Below, piece by piece: positions 22,701-35,474 of a stretch of 64,000 nt of DNA (position 1 is its first letter; the number at the start of each line of letters is the position of its first letter). The stretch lies in NCBI GenBank assembly GCA_964036275.1, contig OZ038436.1:23658639-23722638 (forward strand), given 5' to 3'. Position numbers and translations under genes: made by a program. The stretch comes from Litoditis marina (taxonomy: Eukaryota; Nematoda; Chromadorea; Rhabditida; Rhabditidae). Below the pieces are notes generated by a model. That model ran no database searches. It was not told the origin of the DNA and was given only the letters and a program-made list of their open reading frames with translations.

Positions 22701-25700
22701 GTACTATGATAGACGGAAACGACTCGAATGTCTCATCTCATTACTTATTATCACTTTCTAGATAATGAAATGTCACTTTTCACTCCATTCATTGATCTTA
22801 TTTATAAAACTTAGTTCCCTCCTTATGATATCACCTATTAACCCTTATTGTTTCGTTTTAATCAAATGAATACCTTGTTGAGCGACGTTCCGCACTGAAC
22901 ACACTTCTCATCGGCGGAGGGGTCAAAGTCATCGACATCCTTGTCTTGCGTCACAGAAGAAGCGGACGAAGACGCCATCTTTGAGAGAGGCTCATCATCC
23001 TCATTTACCTCTGAAGAAGCTTCCCTCATTATTCGAGCGAAACTAACGAAAACAGCGAACGGGGCTTTAGCTATAGATATTGAAGGCACGCATACGTTAC
23101 ATCTTTGTTGTGCGTTGGCGTAAACCAAGATATGTAATGTAAATCGATTATATTGACTTTTTACGCCATGTAACTTAATACGCGCGTTTTTTCGTCATTG
23201 TCCTTAGAAAGTATGAGCGAGGTTAACCGTCATTTCGAGATTGATGAAAATGGGGAGACCAAAATAGTGGAATTACGCCGTGGAATATTTTTAGATACAA
23301 TCAAGTGAATATTGCGGTCTATCCGGTTGCTGAATTATCACGAAACAATTCAATATGTTTTTCAAATTCATTGCTCACCTTCTTTCAGTGTTGCTAATCT
23401 CCAACTCGACTCGAAACGAACTCGAAATTCAATATTTTCGAAAGTTCTAGTTCGTCTCGAAACTGTCTTTTCCACCTGATTGACACTGTTAACAACCCCA
23501 CCTTCTTTCTGTCCCTCGACCGAACCGCGACTGCGCCTTTTTGGACGAGTTCTCTGACGTTCTTCCTTCTCTTCCTTTTCTTGCTGCAACAAAAGCAATG
23601 TATTACACTATTACAGCTTGACTAAATGGGTCAAATGTTGCAGATACCACTGTGCCTGAAAGTTTTGCGGAAACATGGTAAAGCGGGATGAAAACGGAAT
23701 GTTACAGATGTTCTCAAAATATGCTGAATGATAAAAGATAAAATATCATTTTAGTGAATTAGTTACCTGTAAACTTCTTCTTTTTGGCTCATCCACAATT
23801 CGAGATCCAGATTTTGGTCCGAAATCCATATTGAGCAGCTGCGAGAGTTCGTTATTCTTGCGACGTGGACGCGTTTCTAGCTGAGACTAAAATCATACGG
23901 GTTTCAAAAATCCCTGAGACACAAAACGTCACGAAAAGATCCACTAGTTACTGGAGCCTTGCGAAAAAGAAAGCTCGCAGACCAACATCAAACGTTTTAA
24001 AGTGTTCATACGAGTTGAAGGTAAGTCTACCGATAAATGGATTGTTAGCAGTGTATGCTGAGCATCAGTACAGCGACGGAAGATCAGGAAATAACTTCAT
24101 TTGAAACATACCTGGTCATCCTGATCCGTTTCCTTCTCGCTCGTCTCCGGTTCCACGCCCGCTTTCCTCGGTGACTTCTTTTGTTCGTCCACAATTTCAC
24201 GCGTTCGTTTTCCTGGAAGCGTAGCTGTTCATGAGAGAGAGAGAGTTGTTTAGTGGGTGGTGTCATAGAGTTTCAGTATTTCATATATTTATTTGTTCAG
24301 AGAGTAAGTTATAAGGGTGTAGCTCTTGAAAGTTTGATAACTTTTCAGTTTGTGAGACTGCGAAAAAGAAAGAACGAAGAATGAAACATAAAGTGGAAGA
24401 TAAAAGGAAACCAGTGTTGGGGCTGTCACGACTTGCGAAGGATTCACTGTTCAATCTTATTCTGTTTCGATATACATTTCTTATAAATCCTCTACTTCTC
24501 TCTTTGACATAATATCCATAATATACTTCTCTCTTTGACATAATATAATATCCAATGAATATCTTCTACTTGACAGAAAATGATAATACTGTTCGAACCT
24601 CTTTATATGTTCTCGTTAAAATGTATTCTCCACTTCTTCAGTGGAATCAACACAGAAATAGTCAGATAGAAATAGAAATAGTCCATACATCCGTGAGTTG
24701 TAACTATTCTATGCATTGAAATTCGTTTTTCGATTGAAATACGTGCAAGTACACGCCTTTGAAGGGAAAATAGGCAAATTTTTTCCAATACTATCGGAAA
24801 TATATCCAGCTTTTTCACGGTTTTGATAAGTTTGCTGGACAGCAATAACTATAGTAGCAGCAGTAAAATATGCACGAGAATCTGAATCGATACCACTCCC
24901 CTTTGGGCAATTGATGGATGATTTGTACCACTCCTAGATACTCTTCAAAAATACATTAAATTTTTTTTTACTGTATTTTACATTTTCAAATAAATAACTA
25001 TGGTTACCTCGTTTGGCGGCGGCCACCGGAGGTACCATGTCCTCTACGGAATCTGGTTCCGTCAACGAAGCAACGGCTGCGAACTGGTCGAGCGGGAGGG
25101 GTTCCGAACTCTCCTGTTTAATAAACATTAAACACATAAGGTCAGACTTTTATCTAAAAAAATGTTTACACTGAAATACCTCAAATAATCTAGACTTGCT
25201 TTGCAATAGCCACTCTTCAGATTACGTCCAAAAAAGTTCAACGATTATGCATGTCTCTGTTATTACTCTTTCAGCGTAAGTATACGCTTTCCATAAGAAA
25301 TTCGGAGTAACATAGTCTCACACTAAACAAACTTGAACTTACTTCTATAACGATTCCATCAACATTGTGATAAATAATATGCTGATTCTCCGTTTGTCGT
25401 CGGAATCTTTCAGCCTCCTGAAAAAAGAAAACACAGAATAATTTGAAGATAACGGTATTTTCACACTATAAACTGCCATTGTTTGACTTGTTTTAACGTG
25501 TAACTACTAATTATAGAAACAAACAATTAGAAGCGGAAAAATGTTTCCATCAATTTTAAAAATTGCATGCATATGTCAGGTCACCTCAAAAAAACAAGTG
25601 AAACTCATGTTACCTTGAGAAATAGAGATTCGAGTACGATATCTGTTTTTTCTTGACTGTCCTTCACTCTTTCCTCCTCCTCATCAATCACTGAAAATGA

Positions 25701-28700
25701 GAAAAAAATCGATCAAATCAATCCGTCAATAAACAGATAAGGTACTGCTTTCAAGAGGGAAAATAATCGTATTCTACTCAGAAGCAAAACCTTCCGGCGA
25801 TCGATAAATTGTGTTCAGTATCGATAGTAAATTTCTTCCCGGACAGACTTTTCCCGACCCAAAATTGAATCGATTGTTCCCGAACCAGGTGGTTCGTTCC
25901 AGAACTGAACCAAATTTCAGCTTTGAAAAGGTGAAACTTCGGTAATTAATAACTACTACCAACCTCTATCGAGTGACGGCGGTGCCTCATCGGTGGATGT
26001 CATCGAGATGTCTGGTCTTTGATCATCCCCTCCCTGGGTCGGTTGAACGGAACTCATCTTCTGAAACAATGTCACTATACGCTGCCGAAAATATGACTGA
26101 TAAGCACAAGAAAATAAACAACTGTGTTCTTTTTTTGCAAAAACATAGAAATGATTCATGCAAAACTAGGAAACTTGCCCTATTTCGATCGCAAAACGGT
26201 TTGTTGTTATAACAATAGGCAAAAAGAGCACCCTGTCTTTTTTCTAAAGCTCCAATTTAACCATGTCAAAATAGGCTGTACCTGGAGCGAACTAAAAGTT
26301 GCTTGCTGTTTCTACACAATCACAAGCTTACACGCCGCCCGCGTTCAGCCACAGATGGGATAGCGTCGATTCGAGGGTTTGAACAGTTAAATATCCCCTC
26401 CACATGAAAAGCGAAAAGTTAGTGGTCCCCCTTAGGTAATTACCCAATGAACCCAGAAATATTGAAAAAGTTATGGGTCACACCTAACCCAGTTTAAGGA
26501 AAAGTTATGGATCCCACAGTTAGTTTACCGGGGTATCGCCCCTATGCGTTCAGCCATCGCATTGTTTCTGGTAAATCTCGAAAACCCACTTGTACATTCT
26601 GTTGTTGGTGCTGATGTTGTTGAACAGGCTGATTCTGTTGTTGCTGGTGCTGCTGCGAAACGAGGGTCACTCCTTGAGGCAGTGACATTATTGGATTCCC
26701 TGGAAAATAAAGGTTAAAATAATCAACAGTACAGCAGTGCAACAAAATGAAATATGTTTCTTCAATGTTTCAGGGAAGAGCCGACAAAGCCTAAGGGCTC
26801 CTATGATATGATAACTCGCCCTCAGACCACCCTCTTACAATCCCACACTTAGGCTTGAAAACCAGTCAAATGCTTCATCAAATCGTAGTTAAGAAGCTCT
26901 ATCTCCGAGAAGTTCTGATTGAGAGATTGAGACCTACCATGAACCATTATCTGCTGTCCGTTTATGGTGTATACTCCACCAGGTACCGGCATCAACTGGG
27001 GAGCTAAAATAACAACAGATAATCAAAATTATCATAAGTAGTTAGTAAGTTTTTGAGATATTAATAATAATCCGTCATGGACACAGAATTATGGTTATAT
27101 GAGCAGGTAGGTTGCCGTCTTCATGTATCAATCGAGCACTTGACTCAAATGGGGACCAGATGAAAGAAACTGGGAGAATTTGGTTAACAAAAGGGTTTAC
27201 TACGTAACCCGGTTAATGTTTAACTGTTAGGGTTAACGAAATACTGGGTTAAATAAAGAATTCGCCCAAAATTCCAGCGTTTCAATTCTATAATTCTACT
27301 TCTTACAGAACTCTCCTCGAACCATAATATCTTATTTATATTAAACTGAAATACTTATATTGTGTTTCAATTCTGGCAAGTAGCCCCCGTCGACTGAAGG
27401 GTTGTCGCTGTAGCGATGCAAAGAGTATGTTTCAGTTTTCAGTGCAACGTCGAGCAACCCGAATCCTCTCGATGTAGCCCAACCTAGTTTACCTATTAAT
27501 CATCTTTCCGCCATACACAAACTAACCGGACTGTACAGAAGTCATGAAGGTTGTCCCATCTGGTCGCTGCTGCAGTTGCATCATTTGATTCCCCACCGGG
27601 ATCAGGTTCGTCGGACCTGAAGGAATTACGTGAAGGTAGTCGAGAAATGAGTCGAGCTTTTGAGAAATAGTAAACCAGTCAAATTGATAACTGAAAAAAA
27701 ACTATATAACAAAAAACTACAGTAATTTGAGTATTTCAACTATTTTATCCTTGATTATTGTGTCAATTTTCCGCCCGGGAAAGATGAATATAGTGAAGGG
27801 AGTTTAGAGAAATCCTAATCCACCTATTTCAGAATGAAATAAGAGCAATAATCCCCTGTGAACATATGAACTGCTTAAATTTACTAACCTTTTCCATTGA
27901 TAATCATGGGCATCTGTTGACCCTGGAAGTACACAACTGTTTTTTTTCACGCTGATATAAGCGTAATGAATCAGATTATAATGCACGGTTACATCAAATT
28001 GACCTAACAGGAAACGGTGAAAATGTAATTTATAGTTTTATAAATGGTACTTATTTTGAAAATAACTAACAACCATGAAAACTCGAATTAGTTCAGATAG
28101 AAGTCGAACGAACCTGTCGAAGAAGCACCTGCTGTGGCATTATGAAAGGTCCGCGAATTTGAGCCTGAGCCTGTTGAGTGGCATCTAGAACCGTACCATA
28201 ACCAGATGGGAGCAAATAGGTTTCCATCACACCAATAAAACATTGTGAGAAATCTAAGTAGGGATGACCACTCACCCAGCCCTATTATATGGTATATGGA
28301 GGTTTCAGTCAGTACCGCAAGGGGGATTCGGGATTGTGAGTGACTATGATTTTTTTTAAAATAATCCCTGTGTGGGTATCCCAAATTGGGGCGACGCCTG
28401 CACATAACAATAATACGAAATAACTGCAAATCGAACGCAAACAACATGATAATGTGTGAATGTGAGTCCATGCAAATGACACATGCATACATGTGATTGT
28501 CCTAATATTCCCGAACCCCACTTCACAGCTTAACTTTGGAACTATTGTGTGTAGATTAGAAAGGAGAACCAGAATAATAAAATAGCGAACATACGTTGGC
28601 GCATGACGTCATTCGAACAGGACATACGGGGCGCGATGTTGCGGAGGGGAGCTCCGTTGTTCATTTGTTGCAGTTGCTGCGCGGCGTAGAACTGCTGCTG

Positions 28701-29773
28701 CAATAAAAACAAATTTATAATAATAATATTTTTCGGCAACTATTTCGGCCGTGTGTTACTTCATGACCCTATTTTATGTAGACAGACTCATGTACAAAGG
28801 CACAATCAAGAATTAACTTCTGGGAAAAAGCAATAACTGTTCAGACGGTAAAGATCAGATGGCATTCTATCATTAACTGCGTACACGACAAACTGAATGC
28901 TGAAACCATCGTGATGACAAAAACTGTACAATTGTCGTTTGTCGATCATGAAATAAATATACGAAGTAAATAGAAATGCTGCGAGCAGCGATTCACGAAT
29001 AGAAACTCAATGTACGGCGGTGCAAATAGGTTATAATTTACTACACTTGTCCATTCATTACCTAATTCCTATGTTGCTAGGCAACCATCGTCACGAAACA
29101 AATACATTATAATAAACTACAAACAGTGATGTGAGTCTCGATTCAATTCAATGTCTGAACATGTACTTATCCTAAACTTGATTTAAGATTTAACCCTTTA
29201 TACTTTATGCTTAATATGGTATGTTTGTCAGTGAGGTTCGGCAAATGATATTTATCAACGCATATCTTCCGAGTTTTGGTTTTCTGTGAGGAAATCTAAG
29301 ACGAATTTTCAATAACATACTGCTTAACGTGACAGCGAAACACTATTATTAAAACTTAAGTGTTAAAAAAGGGTTTAGCTAAATAATCAGCATACGACGA
29401 AAATACTTCAGCACAAATGATATCACAGTCTGATAGTAGGAAGATAGTTCACGTACCCCCATTTGCTGTATATATTGTTGTTGTTGTAAATTCATTCCGG
29501 GTCTGAACTGTATCTGCTGTGGCGGTAACTGATGGAAATCGTTACTTTCATCCTGGAAAACAAGCGAAATACATCTCCGACTGTTGGAAAACTTCCCTAC
29601 TAAGTCCTTACCACGAAACCGAATTAGAGAAACGTTCTTTATGAGAACTGAACAACAACCAGATGGAAAGATCAGATCAATGACAGGATAAATATAACAG
29701 CGTATCTACTACTCACTGATTGATTGTTATTGCTCGGGACCGCAGCTTCGAGCGGAGGTGGCGCATCGTCCAT
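19725..29773 (-). CDS. ph: Polyhomeotic-like Polycomb protein: Q-rich, FCS zinc finger, two SAM domains; about 808 aa
   Basis: Twenty-five minus-strand exons join in frame: 29717-29773, 29457-29552, 28595-28697, 28114-28184, 27889-27922, 27527-27616, 26938-27003, 26590-26699, 25964-26060, 25614-25690, 25343-25417, 25008-25113, 24112-24224, 23767-23880, 23379-23583, 22874-23010, 22478-22559, 22245-22304, 21875-21954, 21455-21643, 21026-21159, 20635-20700, 20381-20423, 20067-20209 and 19725-19803. Residues 20-210 are Gln-rich. Residues about 380-450 are basic and Glu-rich. An FCS zinc finger has KCVQCGTSLNK then QYCSKECRVNY (Cys about 508, 511, 528, 532). A Pro/Ser linker leads to SAM1 (about 650-720, HPDTWAVSDVH, EEIDGPVLLWL, LKFGPARKI) and SAM2 (about 736-805, EDDVHAWV, EQVDGYIL, LKLGPQKKL). 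FCS plus C-terminal SAM without MBT repeats is the polyhomeotic/PHC layout of PRC1. The second SAM is unusual. Acceptors at 23010 and 28697 were chosen on frame and consensus. Confidence 0.85.
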
Positions 29774-29786
29774 CCTACTGAAACAA
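29774..29786 (-). promoter_or_regulatory. Acceptor 4 nt before the polyhomeotic-like ATG
   Basis: On the minus strand TTTGTTTCAG is followed by TAGG and the ATG at 29773. A four-base leader after a strong TTTCAG is typical of spliced-leader trans-splicing in nematodes. An ordinary upstream noncoding exon is the alternative. Confidence 0.5.
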
Positions 29787-31627
29787 ATATTTCTGGAGTT
29801 GAATTTCCATTCATACAAAAACCCATAGAGCTCGACAAAATTAAAACAGGCAAATGAGCAAAAATAACAGAACAACGTGAGAATGAGAAGCAATGCCTAT
29901 AGCCTATGCGAGCCGTAAGCCGAGGAGCAGCACACATATGGGAAGTGTATGATGTAAGTAACAGCCGACAATTTATACTCGGAAAATAATTGTATTGTAA
30001 GATAGAATATACTTCTTTCTTGAGCAAGTGCGAGTGTGGCGTGGGGACCCTTTACATACGTTTCATTCATTCACGTTTCTACGATGTTATAACTTATCCA
30101 CCAATAAAACAAAAGGCGAGACAATGAGTCTACCCTTCACCACACACATCCAGCGCGGATGAAGAGAAAAAACTGAAAAAGCTCAAGCACTAAGATGTGT
30201 TAAAGATAAAAACTTATGTTACATAATACCCGGAGCAGCAGAAAAATAATACGTTTTGGGATTAAAAAATCGAATGTGCATTAATTGAGCGCATTCGTGC
30301 CCCATCGCAACATCAAGGTACTGTAGTCCAATGGGGCAAGTAAATGTAATGTTTCGGCGGTAACACAAACATATTCAAATTGCTGAGTGTTATAGATCCA
30401 CCATCCAGTAGAAACAAAGGATATCGTTCGTATCAATTCAAACAGTTTCTAGTGATTTTGTGTCTTACTGGTCTCTGAAGAGCGATCTTGTCAACTTGGC
30501 TCCAGTAGGGGCGGGATGATATTAATTGATCATGCATGGCATTGAATTGGAAGAGGATAACAGAATATAAGGCTTAAAAAATTATGTTAGACACTTCGAA
30601 ACGCAGAAGAGAGTTTTCAGACCAATTGTTCATCTAACCGGTTTTGTGGTAACACAACTGGGGTTCGGTAACCGGATGTAGAATGAGGGGAAGTTTGGAA
30701 AACTTATTGAACCCAAACTGTACAGATAATTTGCAACAAATATAACATTCCTGAGTTCTCGGCACGTTCTGATTGTTTCCATTTTCGGTAAATTAACCGA
30801 CAAATTTGGTTCAGTGTAAGGGACCGTTCATAACCACTTCACGGTCGATCATACCATACCTAACACGTTTGACGAAAATCAATTTCCAGATAACATATGA
30901 AGTTCCCCATTCTCTTGACATGTGTTCGAATACCTCTCTAAATGGGCATGATTGCGCCTCTATTCGTGAATTTGATTGCTCTTTCAATCATGGACCTTCA
31001 ATCTCGTCCGTTTTTATCCATTTCCTCCTGGGAGTTTCATGCCCGCATTTATCTCGTTTCAACTTGTAATGCAAACATATCTTTAAAACACGAAATTGTT
31101 TTCTGCTGAGCGGATGGTGCAAAATGCAGAAGACAAACACACTCATCATATTGTTGATTTGACTATATGGAGAAAATTTAGAAGGTTACTTCATTGACTG
31201 TTCAGAAAGAGGAGTTAAACGAATGAATGAAACCACGTTCTGAGGATTTGTTTCCTTTTCGTATATCTCCCATGATCACGCCTGTTCAAGTCTATCCAAT
31301 ATAGTACATGACCTACAAGCAATTAACTTTATTAGCACAAATAAACATAAAATCTCTCGTTAGCTACTCTTGACAACGCATACATAGTACGGCGGGGGTT
31401 GGGTAATGCAAGAAGAGAACAAGTTCCCAGGAAGCAAAATGTTAGTAGAAATCTACTGCTGCTCATCGTCTATGTACGTACAACACGATAGGGTTGGAAT
31501 ATTGGGAAATGGTATAGTTGACATTACAGCAATATGGATCACGTCAGCTACCAAAGTGGTTAGAGAACAGGCAGAGACTACGTCAATAGGCGAGATGCAG
31601 CGTCTGCTCTGCGGCAGGATGAAGTCC
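29787..31627. other. Intergenic region between zyxin and the polyhomeotic-like gene
   Basis: About 1.85 kb between the zyxin stop (31635) and the polyhomeotic-like ATG (29773), both genes on the minus strand. The gap is too long for a typical nematode operon. It should hold the zyxin 3' UTR (AATAAA on the minus strand at 31328-31333, about 300 nt after the stop) and promoter DNA of the next gene. A GGTAACC/AACCGG-rich stretch near 30635-30680 resembles the foldback family at 56033. No exon was recognised. Confidence 0.5.
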
Positions 31628-31634
31628 ATTATAG

Positions 31635-34600
31635 TTAGGCGGCGGACAGCATACGTAGTCGGTTGGAATTGCACGTCTTGCAGTAGAGATGCGAGTCGAG
31701 CGGATAACAACCTTGGCCTTCGATCTGAAGTATCGATTGATAACAAATCAATAGTAGACGTGGCAGCAATCTGTATTGTGCTCAGTCTCTTATGAGCTAC
31801 GCCTCCTAGATACTATTTACTCATCTCGACAGTTATAGCTGTGGTCCTACTTCGACCCTCAGACTGGTAGAACGTTTCGCGGAGGTGCAAACTATGAATA
31901 TCAATTGAACATACAGGTAGAGAGGCTCGATCGCAACATATCGAATGCATCTCCGCGCCGCCGCTTCCAAACTACAACGAATAATTGGTCACTCTCCCTA
32001 TATAGTGAGTGCCAAATTTATAAATTTCTGTCTCTGGCCGGGATCGGACCTGCGAGCAAAAGTTTCGTAGCAGGGGGTAACCACTGTGTTATTAGAGCAC
32101 ATAACTGGCAAGCTTTGGAATCAAAGACATGTGTACGTACACAGCGGAAAGTGATATATACAGTACCCTCTCGCCTTTCCGTGGGCGACGACTATAGGCT
32201 CACCTTGCTCGATAGTTGTAGTCCGCAGTCCTCGCACCGATAGCATTCGACGTGGAAGGACTTGTCCATGGCGACTACCCGAACACTCTCCTTCTCCCCC
32301 TCCACCGGGATGATCGCCTTTGAACAAATGGCACAGCGAGGGGCGAACTTCCTGAAACAACTAGTTTTATCATATTATTTCTACTAATAATACATACAAC
32401 ACGAAGTCATTGTGTACAGTTTTGTAATGATTGTAGTTTGAATGAAATCCATTCCTAGCGTTGCTCTGAGACTCCGAAGTATCGCCTATTCACATATCTA
32501 CATATTTATTGTTTCACTCCGCATCGTTTCGAGGCGGTGATCCATTCCCTATACCATTAGCCTATACCATTCAAAAAACTTTTAGAGAGCATGCAAAAAA
32601 GCAATTTCAGTGAAGTTGTTCAGCAGACATAGGGGATTTTCTTTCAGAGTTTTACGTATTAAAAGTAGTAACTCTTGTACTACAATGAGGATTTCCATAT
32701 TGTCAGCTCGGTTGCGAATACGTCCAAGACTTTGTTGTATTTGGCAAAGTTCCGATTTGAAAAACAAAAATATTCTAGAATTTGAAAAGTGGAAAATAAC
32801 TAACTCGTGGAAGCAGGGAACGCAGTGTACTTGGTTCTCCGAATCAACCGTGAACGGAATTCCGTCCAGATTCTTTCGACACGAAACACACGTGAAACAG
32901 TCCACGTGGAAAGTGCCGCCACACGCTCGCAGCAGCTGAAAACACGGGAGCACGTGAAAATCTGTTCGAAAGTGGGCGAAAAGAAAAGTATTTAATCATG
33001 ACTGGAACATTTGATTCAAACTGTCTGTTTTGAATTTTCAGTTCTTGAGTGGTAGAAAGACATGTCTTTTCGGTAGTTTTTGAACTTTGTGAATCCAAAT
33101 AAGTGAGAAAAAAGTTCAAAAAATTTCAACTGTTCGTTTGTTTTCACATTTGTTCTCATGTCTCGGGGAGTTATCACACTTTTTCGACTGCTCATGAGCG
33201 AAGAAACATATGTTGTACACATGGAACGTGTATGTGTTAGCCACTCGTAGAAAACGGCAGTCTAACATGGTAGATCCAGTCTGATTTTTTGTAGTTTGAT
33301 CCATTGTACTTTTCTAGTAGTTCGAAATCTGTGTTGTGTGTGCAGATCAAACTACAACTAAATCTGAACTTCGTGGTCAAAGTGCGATTGAAGTTGGGAA
33401 CGAACCTTATCGTTGATGGTCTTGCCACATTTGGTGCATTTGTCCAACGAATCCTGAAATACTCGTTTTCAATTGGGTTTTTCTAAACATAAAAAGTGGT
33501 CTTCTAATATGACTGCCATGTTTCATGATCAACCATTTTACGCATGACTTGCCTATTTGAGATAGAAATCTCTCCAGGTAAGATTGTCAACATCGTTCAA
33601 TTTCAACTTACTGCGAGAAAATTTTTAAATAGCAGTTTTGTATGAGGAAACAGAAACACTTCGATGTCGTACATCCGTGAGAATGACGAGAGCAATAATA
33701 ATTTAAAAGTTAATTTGGAATTTCTGAAGCAAGGTTCAACTGATAAAGCCTGAATACCTCCTGCCTGAATATTCATGCTATTCTGCCTGAATATGCCTGA
33801 ATATTCATGCTATTCTAGTTCTATGTCATTTTTATTAAAATTACATGTATTTAGTTTCAATTTATATGAATGATTCACAATCCCTCGAGTGTTTTTACAC
33901 GCTCAACTATATGTTTACGTTGAATTCCCAGTGGCGCCTGTCTTCACAAATTCATGTGGTGGCTTAGTTGAACAAAAACAAATTGAAAAGACAAAACACT
34001 CGACTGAACAAGACTGGAAACAATTCTACACTTTGCTGTGTTCGAAGATTCTGCTGTGTTTGTTAGATGAAACTCAGACTTTAGCAGTCTAGTGAATACG
34101 AAATTGAGCTTTCTATCGGAGAACACTTTGTTAGTGCATGTTTTTCATGTGATTAGGTTTCTTTTCAGCCGTCGCACCAGCCTCTATTGCTTCCTGAGCA
34201 ACAATACTACATTCCCAATCAGTCCCCCACCGCTCTATTTATAGGCCCCGCTCCCAAATGTTCATGAACCGGGCTCATATGTTTCCATGCATGTTCCAAA
34301 TGACTTTGGCTGCGTAAATTCCCCTGGGAGCTTCCCTGAGTATCCTATGACGCCGGCGAACGCCAGAATCAGCAATGAAAACCTCGACGGCAATGATATG
34401 AGAATCAGACTCAGATTGTTGGCATCGCCGGAGCAGCAAAAACACAATAAAGGTCTCTTTTGAGATATTAGATTTTCTGAGCTGCTACAATAGGAAAGTT
34501 GGCTAGAGTGTCGATAGAGCGATAGCAGGTGCGAAGTATTGGATGTGCTCCCGATACCCTTTTCTTAGGCCATGGTGGCAGAAATATTGTGTAGGAGGTT

Positions 34601-35408
34601 GGTCTGTCCTACACAGACTACTCTGAATTTTGGAATTTTAGTTTGATCCGTTAGCGTAGGTTAGATTTATATAGTTCGTTTCATTCCGTCTGAGCCCCTT
34701 TGGCATCGTGCCATGATTTTCAGATGCCTTTTTTGTAGGGGTAACAATGACCAGAACTATATTTGTGTCATCTCTACGAAGTCTACGGACAGTACGGACG
34801 TTCAGCACATATATGTATCGATTTGATCTACAATGTTTCGTTTGATTGATCTTCGTTGAGGCGATTGATTGAGTCTTACCTGATAGCAGTTCTCACAGAT
34901 GGGGTCGTTCTCGATGTTGTAGAAGGAGGTTCCAGCCAGCACCTTGCCACACCGTTTACAGTTGAAACAGGCCACGTGGAATACCTGCAGAGAAGAGAGA
35001 ATCTTATAGGGAGTGACCGAATCACCCTTGTAGTTTGAACTCGTCGAAAATCAGCGTTATCAGAGAGTTTCGATCGGAAAGTAGCGGGATAAAACTACAG
35101 ACACAGCGGGCCTTGTTAGCAGTCCATGTGGTTCGCCAGACAGATACTACGGAGAACGGGGATCGAATCATGTGGAGTGACAGCCGAACGCTGACGGCTA
35201 ACCACTTGACCACTCCAGCCCTCATCCTTCCGGTTACATTTGGGATTAGTGTTTTTTTAGAGTTATCATATTTTTCTTTTGAGTTCATTTTCCTATTCCA
35301 AAATGATTTGTTCGTTCGTCCATTAATTCTCGTTCAGTAACATTAACAATTCGAATTCGAGTCTGATCTCTCTATGATGGCAATGGCACTTTGGAGGGAG
35401 ATAGAAAT

Positions 35409-35474
<66 letters not shown>

